DNA of 64,000 nt from Dama dama (lineage: Eukaryota > Chordata > Mammalia > Artiodactyla > Cervidae). Under the pieces are notes generated by a model. That model was given only the letters and a program-made list of their open reading frames with translations. It had not been told where the DNA came from and did no database searches. The position numbers and the translations under genes are program-made. Location: assembly GCF_033118175.1 (NCBI RefSeq), contig NC_083691.1, forward strand, positions 58,680,001 through 58,744,000, written 5' to 3'. Below, one piece after another: positions 45,616-56,470 of the stretch. The stretch's first letter is position 1; each line of letters begins with the position of its first letter.

Positions 45616-46750
45616 TCCAGCTGAGCTATTTCAAATCCTAAAAGACAATGCTGTGAAAGTGGTGTACTCAATATGCCAGCAAATTTGGAAAACCCAGCAG
45701 TGGCCACAGGACTGAAAAAGGTCAGTTTTCACTCCAATCCCAAAGAAAGGCAATGCCAAAGAATGCTCAAACTACCACACAACTGTACTCATCTCACCCG
45801 CTAGCGAAGTAATGCTCAAATATTCTCCAAGCCAGGCTTCAATAGTATGTGAACCATGAACTTCCAGATGTTCAAGCTGGACTTAGAAAAGCCAGAGGAA
45901 CCAGAGATCAAGTTGCCAACATCCATTGGATCATAGAAAAAGCAAGAGAGTTGCAGAAAAACATCTGCCTCATTGACTACACTAAAGCCTTTGACTGTGT
46001 GGATCACCACAGACTGTAGAAAATTCTGAAAGAGATGGGAATATCAGACCACCTTACCTGCCTCTTGAGAAACCTGTATGCAGGTCAAGAAGCAACAGTT
46101 AGAACCGGACATGGAATGACGGACTGCTTCCAAATTGGGAAAGGAGTACGTTAAGGCTGTATATTGTCACCCTACTTATTTAACTTATATGCAGAGTACA
46201 TCATGAGAAATACTGGGTTGGATGAAGCACAAGCTGGAATCAAGATTGCTGGGAGAAATATCAGTAACCTCAGATATGCAGATGATACCACCCAAATAGC
46301 TGAAAGTGAAGAACTAAAGTGCTTCTTGATGAAAGAGGAGAATGAAAAAGCTGGCTTAAAACTCAACATTCAAAAAACTAATTTTTAAGATTATGGCAAT
46401 TCGATCCCATTACTTCATGGCAAATAGATGGGGGAATAATAGAAACAGTGAGAGACTTTATTTTCTTGGGCTCCAATATCACTGCAGATGGTGACTGCAG
46501 CCATGAAATTAAAAGACGCTTGCTCCTTGGAAGAAAAGCTGTGACCAACCTAGACAGCATATTGAAAAGCAGGGACATTACTTTGCTGACAAAGGTCCGT
46601 CTAGTCAAAGCTATGGTTTTTCCAGTAGTCATGTATGGATATGAGAGTTGGACCATGAAGAAAGCTGAGTGCTGAAGAATTGATGCTTTTTTTTTGAATT
46701 GATGCTTTTGAACTGTGGTGTTGGAGAAGACTCTTGAGAGTCCCTTGGAC
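45616..46750 (+). mobile_element. BovB LINE, internal piece without its 3' tail
   Basis: Sense BovB from 'ccagctgagctatttcaaat' to 'gagagtcccttggac', about 1.13 kb. The reverse-transcriptase YADD box is intact at 46275-46286. The last roughly 350 bases and tail are missing, which a normal insertion would keep, so a later deletion must have removed them. 'gaattgatgctttt' occurs twice around 46676-46709, a small tandem duplication. The frame is broken at several points. Confidence 0.95.
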
Positions 46751-46944
46751 AGAAACTACTGTTGGTCATCCTCATCTCTTGTCAAGTAAGAGCAGGAGCA
46801 TACTGTTTCACATTTCTATGTATTTAAATGGCTGCAGCATGGATCACAGTTTGTATAGCTCGTGTCAGACTCTTCTGTTGACCAGTGCAGAGCCTACTAA
46901 CCTCCCCCAAAGTGTCTTCTCCTCGGGCTTTCTTTTTTTTTGTT

Positions 46945-47167
46945 GTCTTTCAGTGTTCTTTTTTTTTTTTTTAAGATGCTTTTTGATGTGGGTCATTTTT
47001 TAAATCTTTACTGAATTTGTTACAATATTAATTCTGTTTTAATTTTTTGGGTTTTTTGGGCCCCGAGGCATGTGGGATCTTAGCTCCCCAACCAGGGATT
47101 GAACCCATACCCCCACAAAGGAAGGCAAAGTCTTAACCACTGGACCACCAGGGAAGTCCGTCTTTCA
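46945..47167 (-). mobile_element. CHR-type SINE with short TSD
   Basis: Antisense copy (46953-47159): poly(T), 'actgaatttgttacaatatt', 'ccgaggcatgtgggatctta' and head 'ggaccaccagggaagtcc'. 'gtctttca' flanks it at 46945-46952 and 47160-47167. Same subtype as the copy at 2258. Confidence 0.88.
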
Positions 47168-47387
47168 TTATTGTTTTCCCATAAAATGCATACTTTTCCC
47201 CCACTAGTTTCCCATTTCCTTTTCTTTATTCTAAAGTAGCTTACATCAGTCATAAACCATTGCCATTCAAGTGCTCTGTGCTTTGAGACAAAAGCCATCT
47301 GTACTAATTCTGTGTGTGTTTGACGGAGGAGAAGTGGGGAGGAGCCTGTGGATCTCTTGGATCTCTTGGTTACTGGTTTGCGTTCTT

Positions 47388-48147
47388 AAAAGTGTGTTCA
47401 AGAAATCTTCACACTGTTTTCCACAGTGGCTGTACTAGTTTGCATTCCCACCAACAGTGTAAGAGGGTTCCCTTTTCTCCACACCCTCTCCAGCATTTAT
47501 TGCTTGTAGACTTTTGGATAGCAGCCATCCTGACTGGCGTGTAATGGTACCTCATTGTGGTTTTGATTTGCATTTCTCTAATAATGAGTGATGTTGAGAG
47601 GAAACCAGATCTGAAAGAGACACGTGCACCCCAATGTTCATTGCAGCACTGTTTATAATAGCCAGGACATGGAAGCAACCTAGATGCCCATCAGCAGATG
47701 AATGGATATGGAAGCTGTGGTACATATACACCATGGAATATTACTCAGCCATTAAAAAGAATTCATTTGAACCAGTCCTAATGAGACGGATGAAGCTGGA
47801 GCCCCTTATACAGAGTGAAGTAAGCCAGAAAGACAAAGAACATTACAGCATACTAACACATATATATGGAATTTAGAAAGATGGTAACGATAACCCTATA
47901 TGCAAAACAGAAAAAGAGACACAGAAATACAGAACAGACTTTTGAACTCTGTTGGAGAAGGCGAGGGTGGGATGTTTCGAGAGGAATCGGGTGGAGAGGG
48001 AGGTGGGAGCGGGGATTGGGATGGGGAAGACGTGTAAATCCATGGCTGATTCATATCAATGTATGACAAAACCCACACACACACAAAAAATATTGTAAAG
48101 CAATTATCCTCCAATTAAAATTAAAAAAAAAAAAAAGTGTGTTCAAG
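47388..48147 (+). mobile_element. L1 with inverted 5' segment and 15-base TSD
   Basis: Positions 47403 to about 47597 are antisense L1 ORF2 ('ttgcattcccaccaacagtg', 'gtggttttgatttgcatttc'). From about 47598 to 48132 the same L1 continues in sense ('gttcattgcagcactgttta', 'ggaatattactcagccatta'), through the 3' UTR to a poly(A). 'aaaagtgtgttcaag' stands at 47388-47402 and 48133-48147, so both parts entered as one insertion. The target reads TT/AAAA, the L1 endonuclease consensus. The structure is the product of twin priming. The two parts are not contiguous in L1: roughly 100-150 bases are missing at the junction. Confidence 0.93.
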
Positions 48148-48639
48148 TTGCATTTCATCATTTCAGAACTCTCAATGGGTAGTGACAAATTCCTACGTAC
48201 TACACGATGAATGTGAACTATTTAATGTATGTTCTCTGCCCGTCTGCCCCTCCTCCAGGCCTCCAGGCTTCTGTGCTCGGGCTGGTCCAAGGGCTGAAAT
48301 TGTCCTACTTCATCAGCTGATTGACTGGCACCCCGCTTCCCCCCAACCCTCTATGGGGTGATGACCAAGCCAAGGGTGCACTTGATCCCAGGTGTTCAAT
48401 AACTTCTTTCATTAAAAAAAAAATTAACCTATTAATATTTCTTTTGATTCAGATAAGAGAGTTCTTTTCCACTGAAGTTTCCCAGGGTCAGGCTGATAAA
48501 GGTGATTCTTCTGCCAGAATTTGTTAATGCCATCTTATTAATATGGCCAATAGAAAGGTCTGAGAAACAACAGGTAAAGCATTATTGCCCATCAGTCTCT
48601 TCTGAGGATCAGGCTCTGAGGTTCTTAAATCTGTCCCAA
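48148..48639. other. Unique sequence
   Basis: Nothing recognised between the L1 and the MER20 relic. Confidence 0.4.
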
Positions 48640-48795
48640 TTTAACCAGAGAGCTTTTTAAGACAGAAAGCCACCCCCCAACTCCCACCCTGCTTGGTTTC
48701 TGTCTCAGGAGTCCAGAGTAGCCCCAGTTATTTGCATTTCTAAGAAGCTCCCAGGTGATGCTGCTGCTGCTGCTACTGGTCCGGGCGTGGGTGGA
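48640..48795 (-). mobile_element. MER20-like hAT DNA transposon relic
   Basis: 'accagagagctttttaagac', 'ggagtccagagtagcccc' and 'tatttgcatttctaagaagc', then 'tcccaggtgatgctgctgc' and 'tactggtccgggcg', follow the antisense order of this short non-autonomous element. A (GCT)n run at about 48757-48771 has grown inside it. Confidence 0.7.
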
Positions 48796-50083
48796 GCCCC
48801 TAGATAAGGAGGAAGAGCCAACTTTGCACAGGTGGCTGTCGGCTCTGCCTTCTCCCTGCTTTGATGGGGGGAGTGTCTGCTCGGAGTCTAAATCATAACG
48901 TCCTCAGGCATCCCTTGAATGCACAGAAACAGAACTGGCTGGCCTTCAGACACCTCGGCATTTATTGCCTTTGCTGCGTGAAGTGTTATCTCCTGTTGGT
49001 GTGGTGGGAGGAGTTAAGAGTTGGTTTGTGAGCTAAATACATGGCACCCAGTTCTTCTTCCTTGGAGCCCAGAGGAGGGCCTGCATGAATTGATAAAAGT
49101 AGCTGTTAGGAAACTGTGCTCTGTCATGAAAACTGGTTGATCCTATGACAGTGACAGGCTCTCATCTCCTCACTTCCTGTAGCTTGTATAATCGCTCACC
49201 TCCTATTTTTAGTGGCACTGCTGACTCAAAATGGGAACCGATGCCAGGCTCTGCCTCTCAGTGCCCTGTCTGCAGGGGGCTGGGCTCTTAGGCGGGTGAG
49301 GCCAGGGGCTGGCATGGGCGAGGTGGAAAGTGGATCCCTGGGCAGGGGGCCTGGGAACCGCACCACTTCCGCTGGCCCCTTATTGCTCCTCCCAATCTGG
49401 GCCGCCACCCAGAGGAGCCCTCTGGGGCCCCTGTTTCAGGGCAAGGCTGCATGGAGTGTCTCACCATTGATGGGAGTCTCGCTGCCCCCCCGCCTGTCTT
49501 CACTCTTAGGGGACAGCTCAGCACCAGGTGGGCTGCAGGCGCCTTTGGCCTCTGTTCTGGGCACAGCTGATGCAGGTGGAACCAGGTGGAGTTTGTCTTC
49601 AGCTGCTTGGCCCCTTTCTTTAAATCCAGGTGGCTTGTGCTGCCAGCTGATACGCAGTCAGGGCGTGGGTGGAGGATTGGCCGTTCAACTTTGGCCTCTT
49701 GAGTCGTGCCCCAGGAGGGGTCTAGCCAGCTAGCTCTTGCCCACGTGTCCACAGGAGTTCACGAAGAATCGGCTAGAACCCAACGATCCTGCTTTTGCAT
49801 CAACACAAATATGAACCTGAGGATGGTTCTCTTGTCACTGGAGCTTGGCAGGTGGTGGAGGACTCTGCCTTAGTGCTGCCCCTCCAGCTCAGGACACCTG
49901 GGGCTCTGGAAATATACTGGACCAAAGTGACAATAACTGGAAGGTGCTTGATACCGTGTGAGCCACCCTGAAACCCTGTGGCCTAGGGCTCACCTATCCT
50001 GCACCTCCCTTTTCTCCTGGGTTAAAAGAAGGGCTTAGAGCAGAAGAGTTTTCATCCTTTCCTTTAGGATTTAAATCTGGTAA
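48796..50083. other. Unique, GC-rich around 49.2-49.7 kb
   Basis: A 173-codon + frame (49212-49733) starts with GTG and is opposed by a 154-codon minus frame. Neither has a domain or splice context. No repeat recognised. Confidence 0.4.
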
Positions 50084-50326
50084 TTTGTTAAGAGTGATGG
50101 CTCAGTGGTAAAGAATTCACCTGTCAATGCAGGACATGCAAGAGACACTGGTTCCATCCCTGGGTCAGGAAGATCCCCGGAGGAAGAAAATGGCAACCCA
50201 CTCCAGTATTCTTGCCTGGGAGATCCCATGAACAGAGGAGCCTGGTGGGCTATAGCCCATGGGATCACAAAGAGTCAGACACGACTGAGTGACTGAGCGT
50301 GCACACACATGCACAGTTTGTAAGAG
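50084..50326 (+). mobile_element. Bov-tA SINE
   Basis: Sense copy (about 50097-50316), slightly truncated head 'atggctcagtggtaaagaat', ending 'cacgactgagtgactgagcg'. Flanks 'tttgttaagag' and 'tttgtaagag' form a TSD with one indel. Confidence 0.92.
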
Positions 50327-50894
50327 AACGTTGGTTTCGTCTGGAGGAGCCTGGGGAGGTAATGTCAGTTACAGCCACACTGTAAGGAGTTGGCCATTTT
50401 TCCTCTCCTCCCTATAACCTCGTCTGCCTTTGTACCCAGGACTAGTAGCGAGCTATGTGGACTTCAGGATGCCTGTCCTAAGGGACTGGCAGGAGCTGAG
50501 GGTGTGTGGGGTGTGGGCTTAGAGATTGCACTTTATCCTTCTCATGTCCTTACCAGCCTGCACTTCCAGCAGTAGTATCTTGAGTCACTGGGATGTCCTT
50601 ACACTACTTGTACGATCATGTGTATTGTTTATTGTATGTTTTTATTGCTTTGTTTTATAAGGTGAACGTCTCCAGAGTAAGGAGCGTGTGTGATTGGTTC
50701 ACTTAAAGTTTGAGCTGATCACAGTCACCTCTGTAAGGAAGGGCTTCATGTAGGTTTTCATCTTTGTAATTTTATAATTCAGAGAAATCAGTGCCTGGCA
50801 TCCTTCCTGCAGCCTGTGACTGGGACGAGCGTGCAGAGTCTGATCGGTGTGAATGTGACACAGCTGCTGTTAGTCACTGTTTTCATAGGACACT
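50327..50894. other. Unique sequence
   Basis: Nothing recognised before the antisense L1. Confidence 0.4.
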
Positions 50895-51096
50895 AAATGT
50901 TTTTAAAAATTTTTATTTTTTAATTGGAGGGTAATTGCTTTACAGTGTTGTGTTGGTTTCTGCCATACATCAACATGAGTCAGCCATAGGTGCACATATG
51001 TTTCCTCCCTCCTGAACCTCCCTCCCACTTCCTGTCCCATCCTATCCCTCTAGGTTGTCACAGAACCCCAGGTTGCGTTCCCTGTGTCACAGAGCC

Positions 51097-51365
51097 AATT
51101 ACCACTGCTGCTGCTGCTAAGTCGCCTCAGTCGTGTCCGACTCTGTGCGACCCCATAGACGGCAGCCCACCAGGCTCCCCCGTCCCTGGGATTCTCCAGG
51201 CAAGAACACTGGAGTGGGTTGCCATTTCCTTCTCCAATGCATAAAAGGGAAAAGGGAAAGTGAAGTCGCTCAGTCGAGTCCGACTCTGTGCGACCCCATG
51301 GACTGCAGCCCACCAGGCTCCCCCATCCATGGGATTCTCCAGGCAAGAATACTGGAATTACCACT
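51097..51365 (-). mobile_element. Bov-A2 SINE dimer with perfect TSD
   Basis: Two antisense Bov-A units (51107-51240 and 51250-51355) are separated by an A-rich linker, the diagnostic Bov-A2 structure, with a 'gctgctgctgctaag' tail at the left. A perfect 10-base TSD, 'aattaccact', lies at 51097-51106 and 51356-51365. Confidence 0.94.
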
Positions 51366-51430
51366 AGCGATCTAATTTACATATGATAGTGTATATGTTT
51401 CAGTGCTACTCCCTCCATTTGTCCCACCCT

Positions 51431-51675
51431 CTCCTTCCCCTGGGCTTCCCTGGTGGCTCAGTGGTGAAGACTCTGTCTGCAATGCAGGAGACGGGGGTTT
51501 GATCCCTGGGTTGGGAAGATCCCTTGGAGAAGGGAATGGCAACCCACTCCAGTATTCTTGCCCAGAGAATTCATAGACAGAATTCATAGACAGAAGAGCC
51601 TGGTGGGCTACAGTCCATGGGGTCACAAAGAGTCAGACACAACCAAACGACTAACACACACACACACTCCTTCCC
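51431..51675 (+). mobile_element. Bov-tA SINE with perfect TSD
   Basis: Sense copy (51440-51666) from 'tgggcttccctggtggctca' to a (CA)n tail. It carries a tandem duplication of 'aattcatagacag' near 51567-51593. 'ctccttccc' flanks it at 51431-51439 and 51667-51675. Confidence 0.93.
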
Positions 51676-51975
51676 TTACTGTGTCTACACCTCTGTGTCT
51701 CTATTGCTGCTCTGCAGATGGGTTCATCTGTACCTTTTTTCTAGATTCCACATACATGTGTTAACATATGATATTTGTTTTTCTCTTTTTGACTTACTTC
51801 ACTCTGTATAATGGGCTCTAGGTTCATTCACCTCCCTAGAACTAACTTAAATTTGTTCTTTTTATGGCTGAATACTGTTCCATTGTGTATATGTACCACA
51901 ACTCCTTTATCCATTCCTCTGTCGATGGCCATCTAGGTTATTTCCATGTCCTGTTAACTAGATGTTTTAATATCT

Positions 51976-52509
51976 GTTATATATTCAGCCTTTGAGTAAA
52001 TTCTTAAGGCTGTTGAATGAAGTAATTTCACTTTGGGCGGGGGTTCAACCTGTTAAAAAGACATTTTTTTTTTTTTTGGAAGTATGTTCAGCAGCAGACA
52101 GAAAGGCCTTAGTGTCTTAGCAGTTGACTGTAAACAGCAAGCTTCCTAGTCTGTGCAAGGCTCTAAGATTCCTCTGCAGCCTCCCCCGCCCCTTCCTCTT
52201 CCCAGTGAGGCCTTGACACCTGGAGGGAGAGGAGGTTCCCCTTGTGGCCCCCTCAGCAGGACAGTCTGTGTCTCAGAGCTTTGAGGGCCTTTGTGTATAG
52301 AGAGTATCCTGGAAGTTTCTGAAGGCCCTTCAAGCTCTTGCATTTTCAGATTCTCTTCATTCTCTCTCATTGCAGCATGGGATTTCTTAGTTAACAGGAT
52401 AATCAATTCAGTGTCGTTTTCTTAAGGTAGAATCAAGGAGGGAATCATGAATATGTCAGCTTCAGGACTCATCAGTTAATGGCTAGTCTCCTTTCATCTA
52501 AACTGCTAC
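51976..52509. other. Unique sequence
   Basis: It contains a poly(T) run at about 52064-52077. No gene or repeat recognised. Confidence 0.4.
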
Positions 52510-52697
52510 CCTCTCCAGCGACTTTTATTTAAAGCAGACCCCAGATATCCTTTCATCTGAAACTATAGCAAATATTCCACCAACAAAAATTCCTTAATCA
52601 TACCAAGTAGGCAGTCGGTGTTCAAATTTTCTAGCTATCTCAAATATTTTATTGAAAATTCGCTTGTTCAATCCAAGATCCAAATAAGGTCTATATA
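52510..52697 (-). mobile_element. Ancient L1M 3' UTR, cut by BovB
   Basis: Antisense old L1 3' UTR: 'ttatttaaagcagaccccag', 'attccttaatcataccaag', 'cagtcggtgttcaaattttc', 'gttcaatccaagatccaaat' and 'aaggtctatatat'. It ends abruptly where BovB begins. Confidence 0.72.
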
Positions 52698-53085
52698 TCA
52701 TTGTTGTTCAGTCACTAAATTGTGTCCAACTCTTTGCAACCCCATGGACTGCAGCACACCAGGCCTTCCTGTCCCTCACTATCTTCTGGAGTTTGCCAAA
52801 GTTCATGTCCATTGAATTGGTTTTGCCATCCAACCATCTCATACTCTGCTGCCCTCTTCTTTTGCTTTCAACCTTTCCCAGCATTAGGTCTTTTCCCATT
52901 CCCATGAGTTGCCTCTTCTCGTGGAGCTGAAGCTTCAGCGTCAGTCCTTCGAGTGAGTATTCAGAGTTGATTTCCTTTAGGGTTGACTGGTCTGATCTCC
53001 TTGCTGTCCAGAGGACTCTCAAAAGTCTTCTCCAGCACCACAATTCAAAAGCATCAATTCTTCAGCATTCATGTCCATACATTAC
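52698..53085 (-). mobile_element. BovB LINE 3' part with internal deletion
   Basis: Antisense BovB from 'ttgttgttcagtcactaaat' to 'catgtccatacatta'. About 30 bases are missing at 53067/53068, where 'attcttcagca' joins 'ttcatgtccatac'. Confidence 0.93.
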
Positions 53086-53349
53086 AGTGGAATTATTTAT
53101 TGATTTCTCTGCCTTCTCTCTCTTTTTTTTTTTTCATGTGGTTTGATCGGTTGGGGAAAATGGGTCTTTTGTCCCCACTTTGGGTTTCCTACCTGTGGTT
53201 TGGCATAGAGGCCCCTGGTTAGTGTTCTCTGTGCCCTTGTGTCCTGGAAGCTGCTGGCCACACGGAGAGCCGATTTTGGCAAGATGACTCTGTGATGTCG
53301 TGTGTGCTCCTGTGGAGTGAAGCTGAATCCGGCCTCTGTACCCTGATAC

Positions 53350-53860
53350 AGAGTTAAATCTTGGAGACAGAGTTTTGGGTGAAGTGGAAAAAAAATAGCT
53401 TTATTGCTTTACCAGACAAAGAGGGCCACAGCAGGCTAAAGTCCGCAAAACTGTGTGTCCTGCCTTGGAGCAGGTAGTGAGAAGTGTCGTAATCCCGGTT
53501 CAAAGAGGGCGCGGTCAGCTCTGGACATTCTTCTGATTGGCAGGTGGTGAGCTAAGTGGGGGTCAGCATCGTGTGGTTCCGAAAGGCCTGGGGTCTCCTT
53601 GCTTGTGGGCCACAGTTAACCTCTCCCAGCTGGTGGGGGTTTCAGTGTCTGCGGAGCAGCTCTAAGGTATTGTTGTGTGTGTCCCTTGAGGAGAATCAGG
53701 ACCTGCCCCAAGGCTGAACTATTGTTTCTTGACTGCTCCTCCCTTGTCTCTGCATCCCCTCCCTTCCCTGATTAGCAACTGTTTGAGCTTGCCCATTGGA
53801 ACTCAGGGAGACCTAGAGGCTGAATGAAACCTATTTCCTGTAATCAAGAATCAAGAAAGG
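53350..53860 (-). mobile_element. Solo LTR, endogenous retrovirus-like
   Basis: Antisense LTR-like block: 'gagttttgggtgaagtgg', a minus-strand AATAAA near 53399, 'attgctttaccagacaaag', 'agggccacagcaggctaaag', 'actgctcctcccttgtctc' and 'gaaacctatttcctgtaatc'. The text agrees with a ruminant LTR seen next to a tRNA-primed ERV family, but I cannot give the exact name. No internal viral genes are adjacent. Confidence 0.55.
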
Positions 53861-54402
53861 GGGGGACACACAGAAGGCTTTCCTGCCCAGAAGTCCTGCA
53901 GGGTCCTGCTGGGTATCGGGTAAATGGGAGAAGGCAGGTGTGGCGGTCTGTGCTCAATCCATGATTCATCATTCCCATGGGATGCTGGCACTCAGCCCAG
54001 ACTCCCATGCACACACACCAGCCCTTCTGGACAGCACAAAGCTGTGTCTAGAGGCCTGTTATACAGGGAGGTTGGCCCTTTATTTGGCAGTGTTCACAAG
54101 TAGTGTTGCTTCCCCAGTATTGTCATGAGCGAGGTTTCTGTTTGGTTTTAGAGAAATCAGGAGCTGTGGTTTCAGGAGCTGACCTCCTTGCTACTATGAG
54201 AACACCCAGCCGTGGCCAGTGCCTGCTGCCCAGGGTTGGTGGGGGAGGAGTTGAGGGGCTCCAGGCCCCTTCCTCTAGTGTCTCCCCTCCTAGCTGGGCT
54301 CCCTTCAGCAGAAGATGGAATTTGGGGACCCTAGTCTAGAGACATGGATGTTCAGTGCTCCTGAGTTGGGCATTTTATCCGGGCCTTTTCAGTGGCTAAA
54401 GG
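53861..54402. other. Unique sequence between two LTRs
   Basis: It starts with a G-run (about 53861-53867). No gag, pol or env-like frame lies here, so the flanking LTRs are not the two ends of one provirus. A 78-codon frame at 54103-54339 is unsupported. Confidence 0.5.
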
Positions 54403-54895
54403 TGTAGACTTAAAAAATAGTCACAACCTAAAAGTTGAGAGTTATGTTTTATTCTGGGGGGAATTTTTAGGACTTCAGGAGCCAGCACCTCATGTGACTC
54501 TGAGAGAACTGCTCCAAGGAGGTGGGGTAGGAGTCAGAGGATAGAGAAGTTTGCAACAAAGGGCAGGTAGTCTGCACATCAATACCATTTTTGTGAATTA
54601 AAGAAAACCAGGTATCTCATGTTAAGGAATTTAGTGCTTTTCTGTGTATGGGAGGATGTAAGATTCTGGGCTAACTGAAATCTCTCCTTTCATATGCATC
54701 TCAGCTATCTGGGGCCAGCATCCTTTGTTTTTCACAACTTGAGTTCATCAGAGCCTGTAGGGAGTGGCTGCAGCCTGGTAGCTGCTGGATGGCAGGTATT
54801 GTCCTCCTTCCTGGGCACCCTCCAGGCTCAGGAATTCACATTGGAGGGCTGGAATTCACATTTGGATGGCTATGACATCCTGGTTTACTGATATG
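54403..54895 (-). mobile_element. Solo LTR, ERVL-like ruminant family
   Basis: Antisense block 'tagtcacaacctaaaagttg', 'gagagttatgttttattctg' (minus-strand AATAAAA), 'gagagaactgctccaaggag', 'caacaaagggcaggtagtct' and 'agctatctggggccagcatc' is a text I recognise as a frequent cattle LTR. It starts with TG at 54403. The right boundary is approximate. Confidence 0.7.
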
Positions 54896-55559
54896 GCAGG
54901 AAATACTTAAATTTCTCAAAGGTGGTTTCATTTACTTGTTTGTTTTGATTTTTTTTTTAAAACATAACCTATTGTAAATTCACACTTTTTCTAGTTCAAA
55001 ATTAGAATTACAAGGTGTTTTAGTTCTTTGATTTTATACTTATATTTCTTTTCTCTTAGGCTGAAAATTTTTGTCGCTGGGAACATGAACATAATTACCT
55101 ATTTGCTTGATTATCCCACTTTATTTATACACAACCCATAGAAATGTTTAGAATAGCTCCACCAATATTTTTACCCACACTGTGAGTAGTGAAAACAGCT
55201 GAAGATGTTTTTGTCTTCAGGGTTTATCCCACTAGGAAACGGCAGCCAAATGACTGTGTTTCAGAGTCTTCCGGAACAATTCCCCTGTGTGTTCATGCCA
55301 CCACTTCAGTATATAATTTGGTTAATTTGTTTCCATTTTGCTTTTGATTTTTAGAACTTAAAAAATTAATATCAGTTTATAATTATATAAACCATTTTCA
55401 TGGTTCCAGAGCCAAAAGAGGTGTCTGCAGAGAGGTCTGCTTTGTGTTCCTGTCTTCTCTTCTTATTCCTTCCATCACTATTTTTAAAAGGGTTATTTTT
55501 CTTTCCCTCCTTTTATTTATAGCCTTGTAATGCAAAGTACGTACATGTCTTCATAAGTT
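54896..55559. other. AT-rich unique sequence
   Basis: Nothing recognised with confidence. Positions 55440-55555 may belong to the older L1 that follows. Confidence 0.35.
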
Positions 55560-55790
55560 AGATATTTGTTTTTAAATTCTTATTGGTGTTTAGTTGCTTT
55601 ACAAGCTCTGTTAGTTTCTACTGTAGAGCAAAGTGAATCAGCTGTAGGTATACAAATATCCCCTCTGTTTTGAATTTCCTTCCCATTGAGGTCACCGCAG
55701 AGCACAGAGTTGATTGCTCTGTGCTCTATAGTAGGTTCTCATTAGTTATTTATTTTATACATAGTATCAATAGTGTTTATTTTTAATACT
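55560..55790 (-). mobile_element. L1 3' end, antisense
   Basis: 'gtgtttagttgctttacaag', 'ctactgtagagcaaagtgaa', 'tcagctgtaggtatacaaat' and 'gagcacagagttgattgctc' follow the complement of an L1 3' UTR. Diverged. Confidence 0.78.
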
Positions 55791-55947
55791 TGATGTTTTC
55801 TTAGATAAACAATAGCACAGTCTACACACTTACCCCAAACTGGAATTGGAAGATTGTCTTCTAATGACGAGGCAAGTTGTAGCTTAGTCAATCATGACCT
55901 TCAGTTAAACTGTGTATGCCTGTCGATTCGGTTATTTTGGACTGGGT

Positions 55948-56196
55948 AATTAAAGCAACTAGGGCTTCCCAGGTGGCTCAGTGGTAAAGAATCTGCCTAC
56001 CAATGCAGGAGACACTAGAGATGCAGGTTCGATCCCTGAGTGGGAAAGATCCCCTGGAGAATGAAATGGCAACCCACTCCAGTGTTCTTGCCTGGAGAAT
56101 CCCATGGACAGAGGAGCCTGGTGGGCTGCAGTCCATGGGGGTCACAAAACGAGTTGGACGCGACTAACCGACTGAGCATACAGAATTACAGCAACT
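55948..56196 (+). mobile_element. Bov-tA SINE with near-perfect TSD
   Basis: Sense full-length copy (55961-56183) from 'agggcttcccaggtggctca' to 'gactaaccgactgagcatac'. Flanks 'aattaaagcaact' and 'aattacagcaact' (13 bases) differ at one position. Confidence 0.95.
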
Positions 56197-56331
56197 GCCG
56201 CCCGAACATTCTAATCATATTCCAAAATATTAATAGTTAGAAAATACATGAATATTTCTGTCTTGTTTTTGCTGTTGAAGAAAAAAAAAAAAAGGAAACT
56301 TGGTCTGTTTAATTTACATATATTCTAGTTC

Positions 56332-56470
56332 AGTGGGTCTCGGCCCAGTGATTTCATCCCCAGGGGACATGTGGCAGCTACTCAGATGTCTGGGGATGTT
56401 TTTGATCATTGCAACTTCAGGCGGGGGGAGCCCTCAGCTCCTGCAGTGAGTGGGGAGCCCCCCAAGCCGA
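56332..56470 (+). mobile_element. MER5-like hAT relic, 5' part
   Basis: 'cagtgggtctcggcccagtg', 'atccccaggggacatgtggc' and 'tgtctggggatgtttttgat', then 'aacttcaggcggggggagcc', resemble the left part of MER5A. The right part is lost. Confidence 0.6.

Larger units (their letters stand above)
50895..51975 (-). mobile_element. L1 3' region, antisense, host to two SINEs
   Basis: L1 text runs through three blocks: 50895-51096 ('ggagggtaattgctttacag', 'caacatgagtcagccatagg'), 51366-51430 ('catatgatagtgtatatgtt') and 51676-51975 ('ttatggctgaatactgttcc', 'tatttccatgtcctgttaac'). Removing the two SINEs and one copy of each TSD restores L1 order. About 580 bases of L1 in total. Confidence 0.88.

Noticed and set aside
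49212..49752. 173-codon + frame and opposing 154-codon minus frame
   Set aside because: The + frame begins with GTG and the two overlap in GC-rich sequence. No domain.
53350..54895. A complete provirus between two LTRs
   Set aside because: The two LTRs are different families and the 540 bases between them contain no gag-, pol- or env-like frame.
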